Of a stretch of DNA of 64,000 nucleotides, positions 17,924-26,843 are shown in pieces (the stretch's first letter is position 1; each line of letters starts with the position of its first letter). This DNA is from Veillonella sp. (GTDB taxonomy: Bacteria; Bacillota; Negativicutes; Veillonellales; Veillonellaceae): positions 496,001-560,000 of the forward strand of contig NZ_JBGKFB010000001.1 of assembly GCF_041333735.1 (NCBI RefSeq), read 5' to 3'. Both the position numbers and the translations under genes were made by a program. The notes below the pieces were generated by a model, which had not been told where the DNA came from, ran no database searches, and saw nothing but the letters and a program-made list of their open reading frames with translations.

Positions 17924-20900
17924 GCCAATCCACCTCCTTCAACTTACGAGCCACAATTGTCATATCACGTTGGTTACCAGTTGGGCCATAGTAGTTAAAG
18001 CCATAGCTCAATTGACCATAACCGCCAATCATGTGTGTCGGTTTCATGTGAATATGAGTTGGTGCGTTGTGTGTACCACCGCGACGGTCTTTCTTAACTT
18101 GCGTGCCAGGAACGTTGATGTGACGATCTTGAGAGTGATGCATATAGGAAATGCCACGAGGAATACGTGGAGATACAACTGCACGAGCTGCAACTACACC
18201 ATTTTTATTGAAAGCTTCTACCCAGTCATTATCTTTAACGCCAATTTCTGCTGCATCATCTTCGTTGAGCCAAATAGTTTGACCACCACGGAACAATGTC
18301 AACATTTGTTGGCTATCGAAATACATACTATGAGTAGACCACTTATTATGTGGTGTTAAGTATTTCAATGTAATTTCTGGAACACCTTCTTGTTTGTAGT
18401 CACCTTGTACCGGTTTATAGGACAATACAGGTTTGTACAACGCCATAGCTTCACCGTAATCGCGCATCATTTCATGATCACAATAGAAGGATTGACGACC
18501 TGTTACGGTACGGAATGGTACTTTATCTTCTGTAGATGTTGTGAACGGGGAATAACGACGGTTTTTATCGTTTTTACCAGTACTTGTTACAGAGCTAATG
18601 ATGAAGCGTGGTTGGCGAACCATGTCATCAAAGGTAATTTTTTCTTGTTCACGACCTTTTGCGTTCTTTTCAAGATTAGAAAGACCAGTTTTTTCTTCCA
18701 TTGCCTTCCAAGAACGAACAGCCAATTTACCATTTGTACAAGAAGACAATGTCAATACAGCATTACAAGCTTCTTTACATTCGTAAATGCTTGGACGACC
18801 ATGAGAAATGAATTCTGGATTATCGATTGTACCATTTTGTGCGTACAATGTTTGATATTCATCAGATACATCCCAAGCCAAGCCATGAGCCCCCATTTTG
18901 TTTTCGATGTTAGGTCCCAAAGCAATGAATTTTTCAAAGATTTGGCTATAGTTGCGTTTTACATGAACGAGGTTAGGCATTGTTTTACCAGGAATTGGTT
19001 CACATTCGCCTTTGCTCCAGTCGAGAACCTTACCTTCTGGTTGAGCCACTTCACCTGGGCTGTCATGACCAAGAGGCAATGCTACGATATCTTCGTATTC
19101 TGTGAAGCCAGACTCTTTTGCTACGCGAGATACTGTTTCTGCAAGGGTACGGAATGTATCCCAGTCAGATTTAGTTTCCCATGCGCAATCAACAGCAGCT
19201 TGGAACACGTGTACATATGGATGCATATCTGTAGAAGACAAGTCTTCTTTTTCATACCATGTAGCTGCAGGGAATACGATATCAGAGTACAAGCCTGTAG
19301 AAGCCATACGGAAGTCGATGTCGATGAGAAGGTCAAGTTTACCTGCCCCATCAGCTTCACGCCATTTTATTTCTTCTGGACGTGTAGGTGCATCGTCATC
19401 TTCTAATACCGCATTTTTAGTACCTAATAGATGTTTCAAGAAGTATTCATGGCCTTTAGAAGAGGAACCGATAAGGTTCGCACGCCATACGAACAAGTTG
19501 CGTGGGTGATTTTCTTTAGCCGCAGGATCTTCTACGCAGAATTGTAATTCTTTATTTTTCAACGCTTGCGCCACATATTGATTAATTTCTGCTTCTGTAC
19601 CAGCACCAGCTGCACGAGCATCGTTAATCAAGTCTTGGCTGCCTTTATTGAAAGTAGGGTAAGATGGCAACCAACCTAAACGTGCAGCCAATACGTTGTA
19701 GTCACCAGGGTGACGGTAACGAGGCTTAGCTAATTTAGATACGCGGTCTGCCAAGTCGATGCAATCAGAACGATATTGTTCTGTAGCAAAGTAGAACCAG
19801 GATGTACCATTTTGCAAACGAGGAGCTTTACTCCAGTCGTTAGCTGTCATGATACCGCCCCAACCTTCAATAGGACGAAGTTTTTCTTGACCTACGTAGT
19901 GAGCCCAGCCACCACCGTTAACACCTTCTGTACCACAGAACATGATAAGGTTCAAGATTGTACGGTAAATCACGTCAGCATGGTACCAGTGGTTGATACC
20001 ACCGCCCATGATAATCATGGAACGACCTTTAGTTTTTTCTGCATTATCTGCAAACTCACGAGCTGTAGCAATAGCGATATCTGCTTTTACGCCAGTAATT
20101 TTTTCTTGCCATGTAGGTGTGTAAGGAGTGTCATCTGTATAAGATGTTGCCACTTCACCACCGATACCACGATCGATACCATAGTTAGCAAGAATAAGGT
20201 CATATACGGTAGTTACTTTTACAGGACCATCTACAGTTTGTACTGTAATAGTTGGAATAGCACGTTCAATAACACCTTCGTGCTCTTCATCGCCAAAGTA
20301 TGGCAACTTAACAACAGTCACGTCTTCACGTTGATCAAACACGGATAAGCGAGGATCGATTTTAGCCCCTGTATCGCGGTTTTCTAGGCGCAAATTCCAT
20401 TTTTGTGGATTTGTATGACGTTCGCCCATTGTACCATTAGGAATAACGATTTCATTTGTTGTTTCATCGATCAATACCATTTGGAAGTCTGCGCCTTCCT
20501 CTTGGCGACCCAAGTCCTTAGCATTCAAGAAACGACCAGGTTGAACTGTGCCGTTGATGTCTTCAACGCGTACAAGGAATGGCATATCTGTGAACTCTTT
20601 AGCATACTCTTTGAAGTATGGAGTTTCTTTATCGATGTAGTATTCTTTTAAGATTACGTGGCCCATTGCCATAGCAAGAGCCGCATCAGTACCGGCTTTT
20701 ACATTGAGCCAAGCATCGGAAGAAGTTGTAGATTCCGCATAGTCAGGGGATACGGATACTACTTTAGTACCTTTGTAACGAACCTCTGTTAAGAAGTGAG
20801 CATCTGGCGTACGAGTCAATGGTACGTTAGAACCCCAAGTCATGATGTAACCAGCATTGTACCAGTCACCAGATTCAGGAGTATCAGTTTGTTCACCCCA

Positions 20901-21590
20901 AACTTGAGGGCTAGAAGGTGGTAAATCGGCATACCAGTCATAGAAGGACAATGGTGAACCACCCATTAAGTTAAGGAAACGAGCACCTGCTGCATAGGAC
21001 AACATGGACATCGCTGGAATTACAGAGAAGCCTGCGTTGCGGTCAGGGCCGTATGTTTTTGCAGTATATAATAAGGATGCGGCAGTAATTTCTGTCGCTT
21101 CATCCCATGTGGAGCGCACAAAGCCACCCATACCACGGGCAGATTTGTATTTCTTCGCTTTTTCAGGATCTTCTACGATAGATTTCCAAGCTTCGATTGG
21201 GTTCTTAGCATTCTTTTTAGCTTCTCTCCAAAGCTCAGCCAATTCGCCGCGCACATATGGATATTTTACGCGCAATGGGCTATAGAGATACCAAGAGAAT
21301 GTTGCACCACGAGGGCACCCACGTGGTTCGTAATCCGGCATATCATCTGGTGTTTCAGGGTAATCAGTAGCCTGATTTTCCCACGCTACAACACCATTCT
21401 TAACGTAGATATTCCAGCTACAAGAACCAGTACAGTTTACGCCATGCGTTGTGCGGACAACTTTATCGTAAGACCAACGGTCACGATAAAAATTTTCCCA
21501 CTCGCGACCGCCATCTTCAGTTATTTGATGGCCGCTTGGAGATACGTTCTTCTTGCGAAGAAACTTAAACTTTTGAGACAACAAGCTCAT
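17913..21590 (-). CDS. narG: Respiratory nitrate reductase alpha subunit NarG
   Basis: This 1225-residue molybdopterin enzyme reduces nitrate to nitrite on the cytoplasmic side. HGVNCTGSCSWNIYVKNG carries the His and Cys ligands of the FS0 cluster, completed by EPRGCPRGA; YNAGYIMTWGSNVPLTRTPD contains the Asn/Asp-rich cofactor region. The size is close to E. coli NarG (about 1247). There is no twin-arginine signal, consistent with a cytoplasmic NarG rather than the exported archaeal form. AGGAGG precedes the ATG. It is first in narGHJI, just downstream of a Crp/Fnr-type gene and its terminator-like hairpin. Confidence 0.97.
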   Translation of the reverse strand: MSLLSQKFKFLRKKNVSPSGHQITEDGGREWENFYRDRWSYDKVVRTTHGVNCTGSCSWNIYVKNGVVAWENQATDYPETPDDMPDYEPRGCPRGATFSWYLYSPLRVKYPYVRGELAELWREAKKNAKNPIEAWKSIVEDPEKAKKYKSARGMGGFVRSTWDEATEITAASLLYTAKTYGPDRNAGFSVIPAMSMLSYAAGARFLNLMGGSPLSFYDWYADLPPSSPQVWGEQTDTPESGDWYNAGYIMTWGSNVPLTRTPDAHFLTEVRYKGTKVVSVSPDYAESTTSSDAWLNVKAGTDAALAMAMGHVILKEYYIDKETPYFKEYAKEFTDMPFLVRVEDINGTVQPGRFLNAKDLGRQEEGADFQMVLIDETTNEIVIPNGTMGERHTNPQKWNLRLENRDTGAKIDPRLSVFDQREDVTVVKLPYFGDEEHEGVIERAIPTITVQTVDGPVKVTTVYDLILANYGIDRGIGGEVATSYTDDTPYTPTWQEKITGVKADIAIATAREFADNAEKTKGRSMIIMGGGINHWYHADVIYRTILNLIMFCGTEGVNGGGWAHYVGQEKLRPIEGWGGIMTANDWSKAPRLQNGTSWFYFATEQYRSDCIDLADRVSKLAKPRYRHPGDYNVLAARLGWLPSYPTFNKGSQDLINDARAAGAGTEAEINQYVAQALKNKELQFCVEDPAAKENHPRNLFVWRANLIGSSSKGHEYFLKHLLGTKNAVLEDDDAPTRPEEIKWREADGAGKLDLLIDIDFRMASTGLYSDIVFPAATWYEKEDLSSTDMHPYVHVFQAAVDCAWETKSDWDTFRTLAETVSRVAKESGFTEYEDIVALPLGHDSPGEVAQPEGKVLDWSKGECEPIPGKTMPNLVHVKRNYSQIFEKFIALGPNIENKMGAHGLAWDVSDEYQTLYAQNGTIDNPEFISHGRPSIYECKEACNAVLTLSSCTNGKLAVRSWKAMEEKTGLSNLEKNAKGREQEKITFDDMVRQPRFIISSVTSTGKNDKNRRYSPFTTSTEDKVPFRTVTGRQSFYCDHEMMRDYGEAMALYKPVLSYKPVQGDYKQEGVPEITLKYLTPHNKWSTHSMYFDSQQMLTLFRGGQTIWLNEDDAAEIGVKDNDWVEAFNKNGVVAARAVVSPRIPRGISYMHHSQDRHINVPGTQVKKDRRGGTHNAPTHIHMKPTHMIGGYGQLSYGFNYYGPTGNQRDMTIVARKLKEVDWLED

Positions 21591-21620
21591 CTCGTGTCCT
21601 CCTTCAAAACTACAAAAAAA

Positions 21621-21651
21621 TCCTTTGTGCTAGCTGAGCTAACACAAAGGA
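21621..21651 (-). terminator. Terminator or attenuator hairpin between the Crp/Fnr gene and narG
   Basis: On the minus strand the stem TCCTTTGTG-TAGC / GCTA-CACAAAGGA (one mismatch) is followed at once by seven T residues, and the narG ATG is only 30 bases further on. No promoter fits after it. A possible promoter (TTGATA, 17 bases, AGTAAT) lies upstream at 21671-21699, inside the last codons of the regulator gene, so the hairpin would be in the nar leader. Confidence 0.75.
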
Positions 21652-21661
21652 GAAAATACTG

Positions 21662-22348
21662 TTATTCGATATTACTAATATTAGGGTCTATATTATCAAC
21701 CTCTAAATCAAGCAATCCGATTAAAGCATCAAAATCACAGATTACTAGATGGTGTTTGTCATAGGCTACATAGCCCAACTTACGCAACTCACTTAGCATG
21801 CGATTTAAACTTTCTCTTGATGTGGCAGCAAATTCAGCCAACTCTTGATTTGTTAGGGCGATATCGATAAAGATACCATCCTCGCGCTCTACACCATAAC
21901 TATTGGCTAAGCGCAACAAGGTAGAATAAAATGCTCCCTTCTTGCCATATAGTAGCAAGTCTCGGTATTTTGCCTGTTGACGCCGCATATGTAATGTGTA
22001 GATTTGCATCATCGCAATAGCCAATGAATGATCTTTTGCAATAGCTGACTCTAACACATCATAGCGAATGGAATAAACAGAGCAATCCTCCCGAGCGATG
22101 GCGTTGAACACATACGTTCTTGTGTTCTCCTCATACAACGGAACCTCACCAATTACATTATTCGGACCTACTAGACGCAACGCAAAAATGTGCCCACTAG
22201 ACTCGAATTTCTTAATGCTCATTCTACCTTTTAACACTACGTAAAAGTGTTCTGCCTTGTCCCCCTCGTGGAAGAGAAAATCACCTTTTTTAAGATGGAG
22301 TTCCTCGCCCGGCAAAGCAAGTAATTGGTTAATTAAATTTTCATCCAT
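21662..22348 (-). CDS. Crp/Fnr-family transcriptional regulator
   Basis: This protein of about 228 residues has an N-terminal cyclic-nucleotide-binding fold (LKKGDFLFHEGDKAEHFYVVLKGRM) and a C-terminal helix-turn-helix (LTNQELAEFAATSRESLNRMLSELRKLG). It lacks the N-terminal Cys cluster of oxygen-sensing Fnr, so another signal such as nitrate, NO, heme or cAMP-like ligands is needed. The start at 22348 (MDENLINQ) has GGAG ten bases upstream; an ATG at 22387 has no site, and I prefer the shorter form with moderate confidence. It lies between narG and divergent narK and is the likely local regulator. Confidence 0.85.
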   Translation of the reverse strand: MDENLINQLLALPGEELHLKKGDFLFHEGDKAEHFYVVLKGRMSIKKFESSGHIFALRLVGPNNVIGEVPLYEENTRTYVFNAIAREDCSVYSIRYDVLESAIAKDHSLAIAMMQIYTLHMRRQQAKYRDLLLYGKKGAFYSTLLRLANSYGVEREDGIFIDIALTNQELAEFAATSRESLNRMLSELRKLGYVAYDKHHLVICDFDALIGLLDLEVDNIDPNISNIE

Positions 22349-22703
22349 ACCTTCACCACTCCATTGTACTTTTAAAATAAAATCCATTAGTTATACTAAT
22401 CTATTTATAGTAAAAGTACATGTATTATATACTTTTTTGTATATATAAGATTATTATAACTTATTAATTTCAGAATATGTGTGTTTTATGTCACATTCAC
22501 AAAAATTTTTACAATATATAATATATTTGTGATATAAGACATTGAAAATTTTGTTGATACAATAATTATAACTCAGTTCTCTAAGTAATTCGAATACTTT
22601 CTATAGAAATTCTATAGATTGCAATATTCATATACATTGACTGATAATTGTATCCTCCATGTCTTCATTGCATGTATAGTTTTTCAGTAAGGAGAAGTTC
22701 AAA
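22349..22703. promoter_or_regulatory. Divergent control region of the Crp/Fnr gene and narK
   Basis: This 355-base AT-rich gap has no gene. Notable pieces are CRP-like half sites around 22477-22502 (TGTGTG... and TGTCACATTCACA), TTTGTGATATAAG at about 22528, and a direct repeat TTCTATAGA at about 22600-22620. These are candidate sites for the Crp/Fnr-type protein or for a nitrate or NO regulator. I see no clear consensus Fnr site (TTGAT, 4 bases, ATCAA). Confidence 0.45.
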
Positions 22704-24041
22704 ATGAGCGAACTAAAAATGCCTCAAGTAGGGGCAAGCCGTAGCGAAATTGTGGCTAATTGGCAACCAGATAATCCAGAATTTTGGGAAAAGTTTGGTA
22801 AAAAAATTGCTAAACAAAACTTGGTTATATCCACAATCGCATTAACCCTTTCATTCTGTGTATGGTACTTGTGGGCAACCATTGCAGCGCAACTAAATGG
22901 CGCTGGCTTTAACTTTACAACAGATCAATTATTTACCTTAGCTGCATTGCCAGGCCTTGTAGGTGCTACATTACGTTTTGTATATACCTACATGCCAGCC
23001 TTAATCGGTGGTAAAAACTGGACATTTATTTCCACACTTATTCTATTAGTTCCTGTTGTATGGCTCGGCTTTGCCGTTCAAGATACAACAACTTCTTATA
23101 CGACATTCATGATTTTGACTGCCCTTATCGGTTTAGCGGGCGCCAACTTCTCGTCCTCCATGGCGTACATTGGCAACTTCTTCCCTAAATCCGAAAAAGG
23201 TACTGCTCTTGGTATCAACGGCGGCGTTGGTAACCTTGGTATTTCTGTAATCTACTTCTTGGCTCCATTCGCTATGGGTTCTGCTGCACTAGGTAGTGTA
23301 TTTGGTGTAACACCAGCTATCATCAAAGGTAACGCAGTATACCTTGCCAATGCAGCTTTCATGTGGATCGTACCACTCGTTGTTATCCTTGCACTTATGA
23401 CACGTTTCATGGATAACTTACCACTAGAAAAACCAAATCCTAAAAATCTTGTACAAATCTTTGGGAACAAACACACTTGGGCACTTACATTGCTATACAC
23501 TTGTTCCTTCGGTGCTTTCTCTGGTTATGCGGCAGCACTTGGCTTATTAGTAGGTAAAGAATTCCCTGAAGTTCCATTTGCTTCTATCGCATTTGTTGGT
23601 CCTCTTGTAGCAGGTGCCCTTCGTCCTGTAGGCGGTTGGTTAGCTGATAAGATTAACAGCGGTACAAAAGTTACCTTTGTAAGCCTTCTCGGTCTATGTG
23701 TAACAACAGCGCTAATTGCAGTTGGCGTAGATATGCACAACTTCCCATTCTTCTTTGCTATGTCCGTGTTGACCTTCGTAAGCTGTGGTTTCGCAACAGG
23801 TGCAACATTCCGTATGATTCCTCACGTATTCGGCAATCCATTGCTTTCCTCTTTAATTACAGGTTTCGTTGCTGCCGTAGCTGCATACGGTGCCTTTATT
23901 ACACCTAAAATCTTCGGCTTTGTATATTCCACATTTGGTAATATCCATCCAGCCTTTGCTGTACTATTAGCCTTCAACATCGTAACTGTAGCAGTATGCT
24001 ACTGGTTCTATGTGCGTAAAAGCGCAAACATGAACGTATAA
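22704..24041 (+). CDS. narK: Nitrate/nitrite MFS transporter NarK
   Basis: This 445-residue protein has about twelve membrane spans and belongs to the NNP family. The signature GxxGNLGxS-type glycine runs appear as INGGVGNLGISVIYFLAP and later as ATGATFRMIPHVFGNP (the second nitrate signature). The family carries out nitrate/nitrite exchange or proton symport. AAGGAG precedes the ATG. It is divergent from the regulator and narGHJI, so the set forms a compact nitrate-respiration locus. Confidence 0.93.
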   Translation: MSELKMPQVGASRSEIVANWQPDNPEFWEKFGKKIAKQNLVISTIALTLSFCVWYLWATIAAQLNGAGFNFTTDQLFTLAALPGLVGATLRFVYTYMPALIGGKNWTFISTLILLVPVVWLGFAVQDTTTSYTTFMILTALIGLAGANFSSSMAYIGNFFPKSEKGTALGINGGVGNLGISVIYFLAPFAMGSAALGSVFGVTPAIIKGNAVYLANAAFMWIVPLVVILALMTRFMDNLPLEKPNPKNLVQIFGNKHTWALTLLYTCSFGAFSGYAAALGLLVGKEFPEVPFASIAFVGPLVAGALRPVGGWLADKINSGTKVTFVSLLGLCVTTALIAVGVDMHNFPFFFAMSVLTFVSCGFATGATFRMIPHVFGNPLLSSLITGFVAAVAAYGAFITPKIFGFVYSTFGNIHPAFAVLLAFNIVTVAVCYWFYVRKSANMNV

Positions 24042-24052
24042 TTTTCTGGAAA

Positions 24053-24285
24053 CAGAAAATTTACGTTCACTCCACAGTACAACAAAATATAATTCACTTT
24101 TCTAAACTAAGTGGTAAAAGAAACCCCGCATCTCTCCTCCATACGTATCAGGTCTGCGGCCTAGGGCCTTGACCTCGTAAGTCGGATCGATGCGGGGTTT
24201 TCTTTTATAAGAATATAGTTATGGATATCCTACTCAAACATAGTGAATTATATTTTACGCAGTACAAGACGTTAACAAATTTTCT
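24053..24285. repeat. Nested inverted-repeat element after narK
   Basis: From outside inward: CAGAAAATTT (24053-24062) pairs with AAATTTTCTG (24276-24285 region), AAAATATAATTCACT (24084-24098) pairs exactly with 24242-24256, and AAACCCCGCATC (24121-24132) pairs with 24189-24200. The core holds smaller pairs, TACG...AGGTC / GACCTCGTA. No ORF is present. It is different in sequence from the element at 6562-6789 but of similar build. It can also serve as the narK terminator. Confidence 0.6.
24121..24206 (+). terminator. Strong GC-rich hairpin with T-run, probable narK terminator
   Basis: The stem AAACCCCGCATC / GATGCGGGGTTT is followed by TTCTTTT. Its loop of about 56 bases is itself foldable. 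It is the centre of the inverted-repeat element after narK. Confidence 0.6.
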
Positions 24286-24319
24286 GTTCAAAATTATAAC
24301 CTTCATTTCAAGGGAAGAA

Positions 24320-24345
24320 AAGGGGACTGCTAAGCAGTCCCTTTT
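24320..24345 (-). terminator. Terminator of hemQ
   Basis: A stem AAGGGACTGC / GCAGTCCCTT (with extra G) lies right at the hemQ stop codon and is followed by a T-run on the minus strand. Confidence 0.75.
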
Positions 24346-24346
24346 A

Positions 24347-25078
24347 TTATCCAAAGATTTCTTCTAGTAATGCATCGTCGATGATGGTACCAACGTAGAA
24401 GTCGCTAAAGATGCCGTATTTTGCACTGGCGATTTCAAAGCGCATATCGTATACGATTTTTTTGAATTGGATGTCGTCGTTACTGAAGATAGTAATACCC
24501 CATTCCCAGTCGTCTAGTCCACAGCCACCTGTTGTAAATTCAGATAGAACGTCTAAATATGTTTTACCAAGCTCGCCGTGAGATTTCATCAACATGCCGC
24601 GTTCTTGTGGTGGTAGCATGAACCAGTTGTCATCACCTTCACGTTTTTTGCTCATGTTATAGAAGCAGATGTATTTATCGCGAGGTACATGAGGGTACAG
24701 TTTTTGGTTGACTTCTTCTGTATCGAGTTTAGCTTTAACGTAAGCACTGACTTCTGTTACAGATGTATAGGAATATGTTTGAACTAATACGCTTGCAATA
24801 GCGAGGCGACGGAATTTGCGTTCTACTTGTGCCAAGTATTCAAGGGATGGACCAAGGATCCATAGGATTAAATCCCCTTTTGCGCCATTGCAATCATAGA
24901 ATGCATAGCTACCTTCTTTAGCTTGATGTTTAGCCTCAAGATCCGCTAAAAATACTTTTAATTCGTTGCGCGCTTCCGCTTTTTCTTCAGCTGTAAAGCA
25001 GTTCCATGCGCTAAAGTCCATGGCAAATACCATGTGTTGGCTATGCCAACCTTCTACTGTAGGGATTGCTTTCCCCAT
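24347..25078 (-). CDS. hemQ: Coproheme decarboxylase HemQ (ChdC), chlorite dismutase family
   Basis: This 243-residue enzyme converts coproheme to heme b by two oxidative decarboxylations, the last step of the coproporphyrin pathway. YKFYDCNGAKGDLILWILG-type core (seen as YAFYDCNGAKGDLILW) and the heme-binding segment MLMKSHGELGKTYLD, with the proximal His, fit the family. The start was set at 25078 (MGKAIPTV), with GGAG eight bases before it. hemY lies upstream but a terminator separates them, so hemQ has its own promoter. The usual peroxide need of HemQ is of interest in an anaerobe. Confidence 0.9.
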   Translation of the reverse strand: MGKAIPTVEGWHSQHMVFAMDFSAWNCFTAEEKAEARNELKVFLADLEAKHQAKEGSYAFYDCNGAKGDLILWILGPSLEYLAQVERKFRRLAIASVLVQTYSYTSVTEVSAYVKAKLDTEEVNQKLYPHVPRDKYICFYNMSKKREGDDNWFMLPPQERGMLMKSHGELGKTYLDVLSEFTTGGCGLDDWEWGITIFSNDDIQFKKIVYDMRFEIASAKYGIFSDFYVGTIIDDALLEEIFG

Positions 25079-25140
25079 TATGATCACTCCTATCTATGGT
25101 GATTATATTAAAATGATATATTTCTATTACTATAAGAATC

Positions 25141-25182
25141 GAAAAGACTCCATATACTATTATAGCATATGGAGTCTTTTCT
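25141..25182 (-). terminator. Terminator after hemY
   Basis: A 14-base-pair stem AAAAGACTCCATAT / ATATGGAGTCTTTT with a 14-base loop stands between hemY and hemQ. It is symmetrical enough to work both ways. Confidence 0.8.
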
Positions 25183-25220
25183 TATAATTATTTATTAATA
25201 TTAGTTCTCACTACTTAATA

Positions 25221-26843
25221 TTAGTTTTCATTACTGCCTACAATAGACTGTATGAGTTCTTTCGCCTGTTTCACACCATCAGGAATACCAATTCCATCAA
25301 ATGGAGTGCCAATAAGGTGTAAGTTTGGATAATTCTCGGCTACATGTTTACGCACAGCTGTAATACCTGCCCGATGGCCCACATTATATTGCGGCATGCA
25401 GTGGATGAGACGATTGATACGAACCCATTCAGGTTGCGTAGAGAAACTCATAATGCGTTGAATTTCTTTCACTGCTAATTCTGAAAGTTCCTCATCATTG
25501 AGATGTTCTACTACATCATTGCCAGGTTTACCGATAAAGACGCGCAATACAATCTTATCGTCAGGCGTTGTTTGTGGCCACTTTTGATTAAGGATTGTAC
25601 ATGCCGTGAGCGGTGTATCTGTGTTGCGTGTAATCAACAGGCCAGAGCCTTTTAATTCACCATCGAAGGTACTTTTATCAAAGGCCATGATGGCAATAGC
25701 GCAACTAGACTGTTCCATGGAGCGCAAGAAATCAAAACCAGTATCATCTTTAAACCACTGATTATACGTTGCCGGCGGTGTGCAGATGATCACGTGATCT
25801 GCATTAGCAGTAACGTCATCACTACTAGTTCTCATATCAAGGCCTAATTCTACATTGGAATTTTCATGACTTGCTAATTGACCGTTACAGTTACAGTCCT
25901 CGGAATCTTGTTTTACGACGTCTAATGCATATTGACCATCGGTGTAGCGAATATCAGAGACTAATGCACTGGTATGTAGTGATACATTGCTAGGCATTGC
26001 TTCAACGATGGCCGTAATAACGCTTTCAAGACCACCTGTCAATTGACGGAACATGCCAGATTGAGCAGCAGTGCCCTTGCGACTTGCCATATCCGCATGT
26101 GCCTTAGTGGCCTTCGCTTCATGACTTTCAAATTGACGGTCTGTCATAGTCCCTTTACCAGCACGCGGTACGTCACCTTCAGCAACAGCACCTTTAGCCG
26201 CTTTAGTAACCCCCGCTTTGGAGTGGCCCATCTTAGCAGCCATCATACCTTTTACCATATTCCCATATTTTTGTTCTACTTGAATAAAATGAGGGAACGT
26301 AGACAATAAACTGATTTTATAGATATCGCCACCATAGATACCAGCTAATAATGGTTCGATGAGCTTATCCATCATTTCTTGTCCCAAATGGTATTTAAAG
26401 AAGTGACCAATGGATACATCACCATTTTTATCGAGCTGATAAGGCTTTTTAAAGTAATCTAAGCTAGCGCGCAATTTCCCAGGCCACGAAATGAGCGTTG
26501 CTTTCACAAAAGGCATCATTTCCGTTGGAATCCCCATGATAGAACCACCTGGAATAGGATGTATGGAACCCTTGTCATACACAAAGGCTTGCCCTGTTTC
26601 ATTCGATACAAGGGTGTCCCCTAATCCGAGATCATAGACGAGATCCGTCATTTCCGTTTTACGGCCTAAGTAAGAATCAGGTCCCAGCTCAACCACGAAG
26701 TCATCGACGCGTTGTGTTTGTATTTTCCCACCAAATCGTGGTGCTTGTTCATAAAGAGTGATGGTCCAGTCCGGCTTTGCACGGCCTAAATAATAAGCCG
26801 CTGTCAATCCAGTTAAGCCACCGCCCACTATTGTTACATTCAC
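25221..26843 (-). CDS. hemY: Coproporphyrinogen III oxidase (HemY/CgoX-type protoporphyrinogen oxidase)
   Basis: This 540-residue FAD enzyme starts with the dinucleotide fold VTIVGGGLTGLTAAYYLG and has GPDSYLGRK and the C-terminal GITAVRKHVAENYPNLHLIGTPFDGIGIPD motif of the family. In Firmicutes it oxidises coproporphyrinogen III, fitting the hemE-hemH-hemY-hemQ set here. It is about 70 residues longer than usual: residues about 202-262 form a basic Ala/Lys/Gly-rich insert, and a second loop near residues 305-335 has a CNC pair. The gene overlaps hemH by 4 bases. Confidence 0.88.
   Translation of the reverse strand: MNVTIVGGGLTGLTAAYYLGRAKPDWTITLYEQAPRFGGKIQTQRVDDFVVELGPDSYLGRKTEMTDLVYDLGLGDTLVSNETGQAFVYDKGSIHPIPGGSIMGIPTEMMPFVKATLISWPGKLRASLDYFKKPYQLDKNGDVSIGHFFKYHLGQEMMDKLIEPLLAGIYGGDIYKISLLSTFPHFIQVEQKYGNMVKGMMAAKMGHSKAGVTKAAKGAVAEGDVPRAGKGTMTDRQFESHEAKATKAHADMASRKGTAAQSGMFRQLTGGLESVITAIVEAMPSNVSLHTSALVSDIRYTDGQYALDVVKQDSEDCNCNGQLASHENSNVELGLDMRTSSDDVTANADHVIICTPPATYNQWFKDDTGFDFLRSMEQSSCAIAIMAFDKSTFDGELKGSGLLITRNTDTPLTACTILNQKWPQTTPDDKIVLRVFIGKPGNDVVEHLNDEELSELAVKEIQRIMSFSTQPEWVRINRLIHCMPQYNVGHRAGITAVRKHVAENYPNLHLIGTPFDGIGIPDGVKQAKELIQSIVGSNEN

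Noticed and set aside
18390..19406. A 338-codon open frame on the plus strand inside narG
   Set aside because: It lies antisense to conserved NarG sequence, has no ribosome site and encodes an unnatural Cys/Phe-rich product.
21662..22348. The Crp/Fnr-family protein as an oxygen-sensing Fnr
   Set aside because: It has no N-terminal cysteine cluster, so a [4Fe-4S] oxygen sensor of the Fnr kind is not supported.
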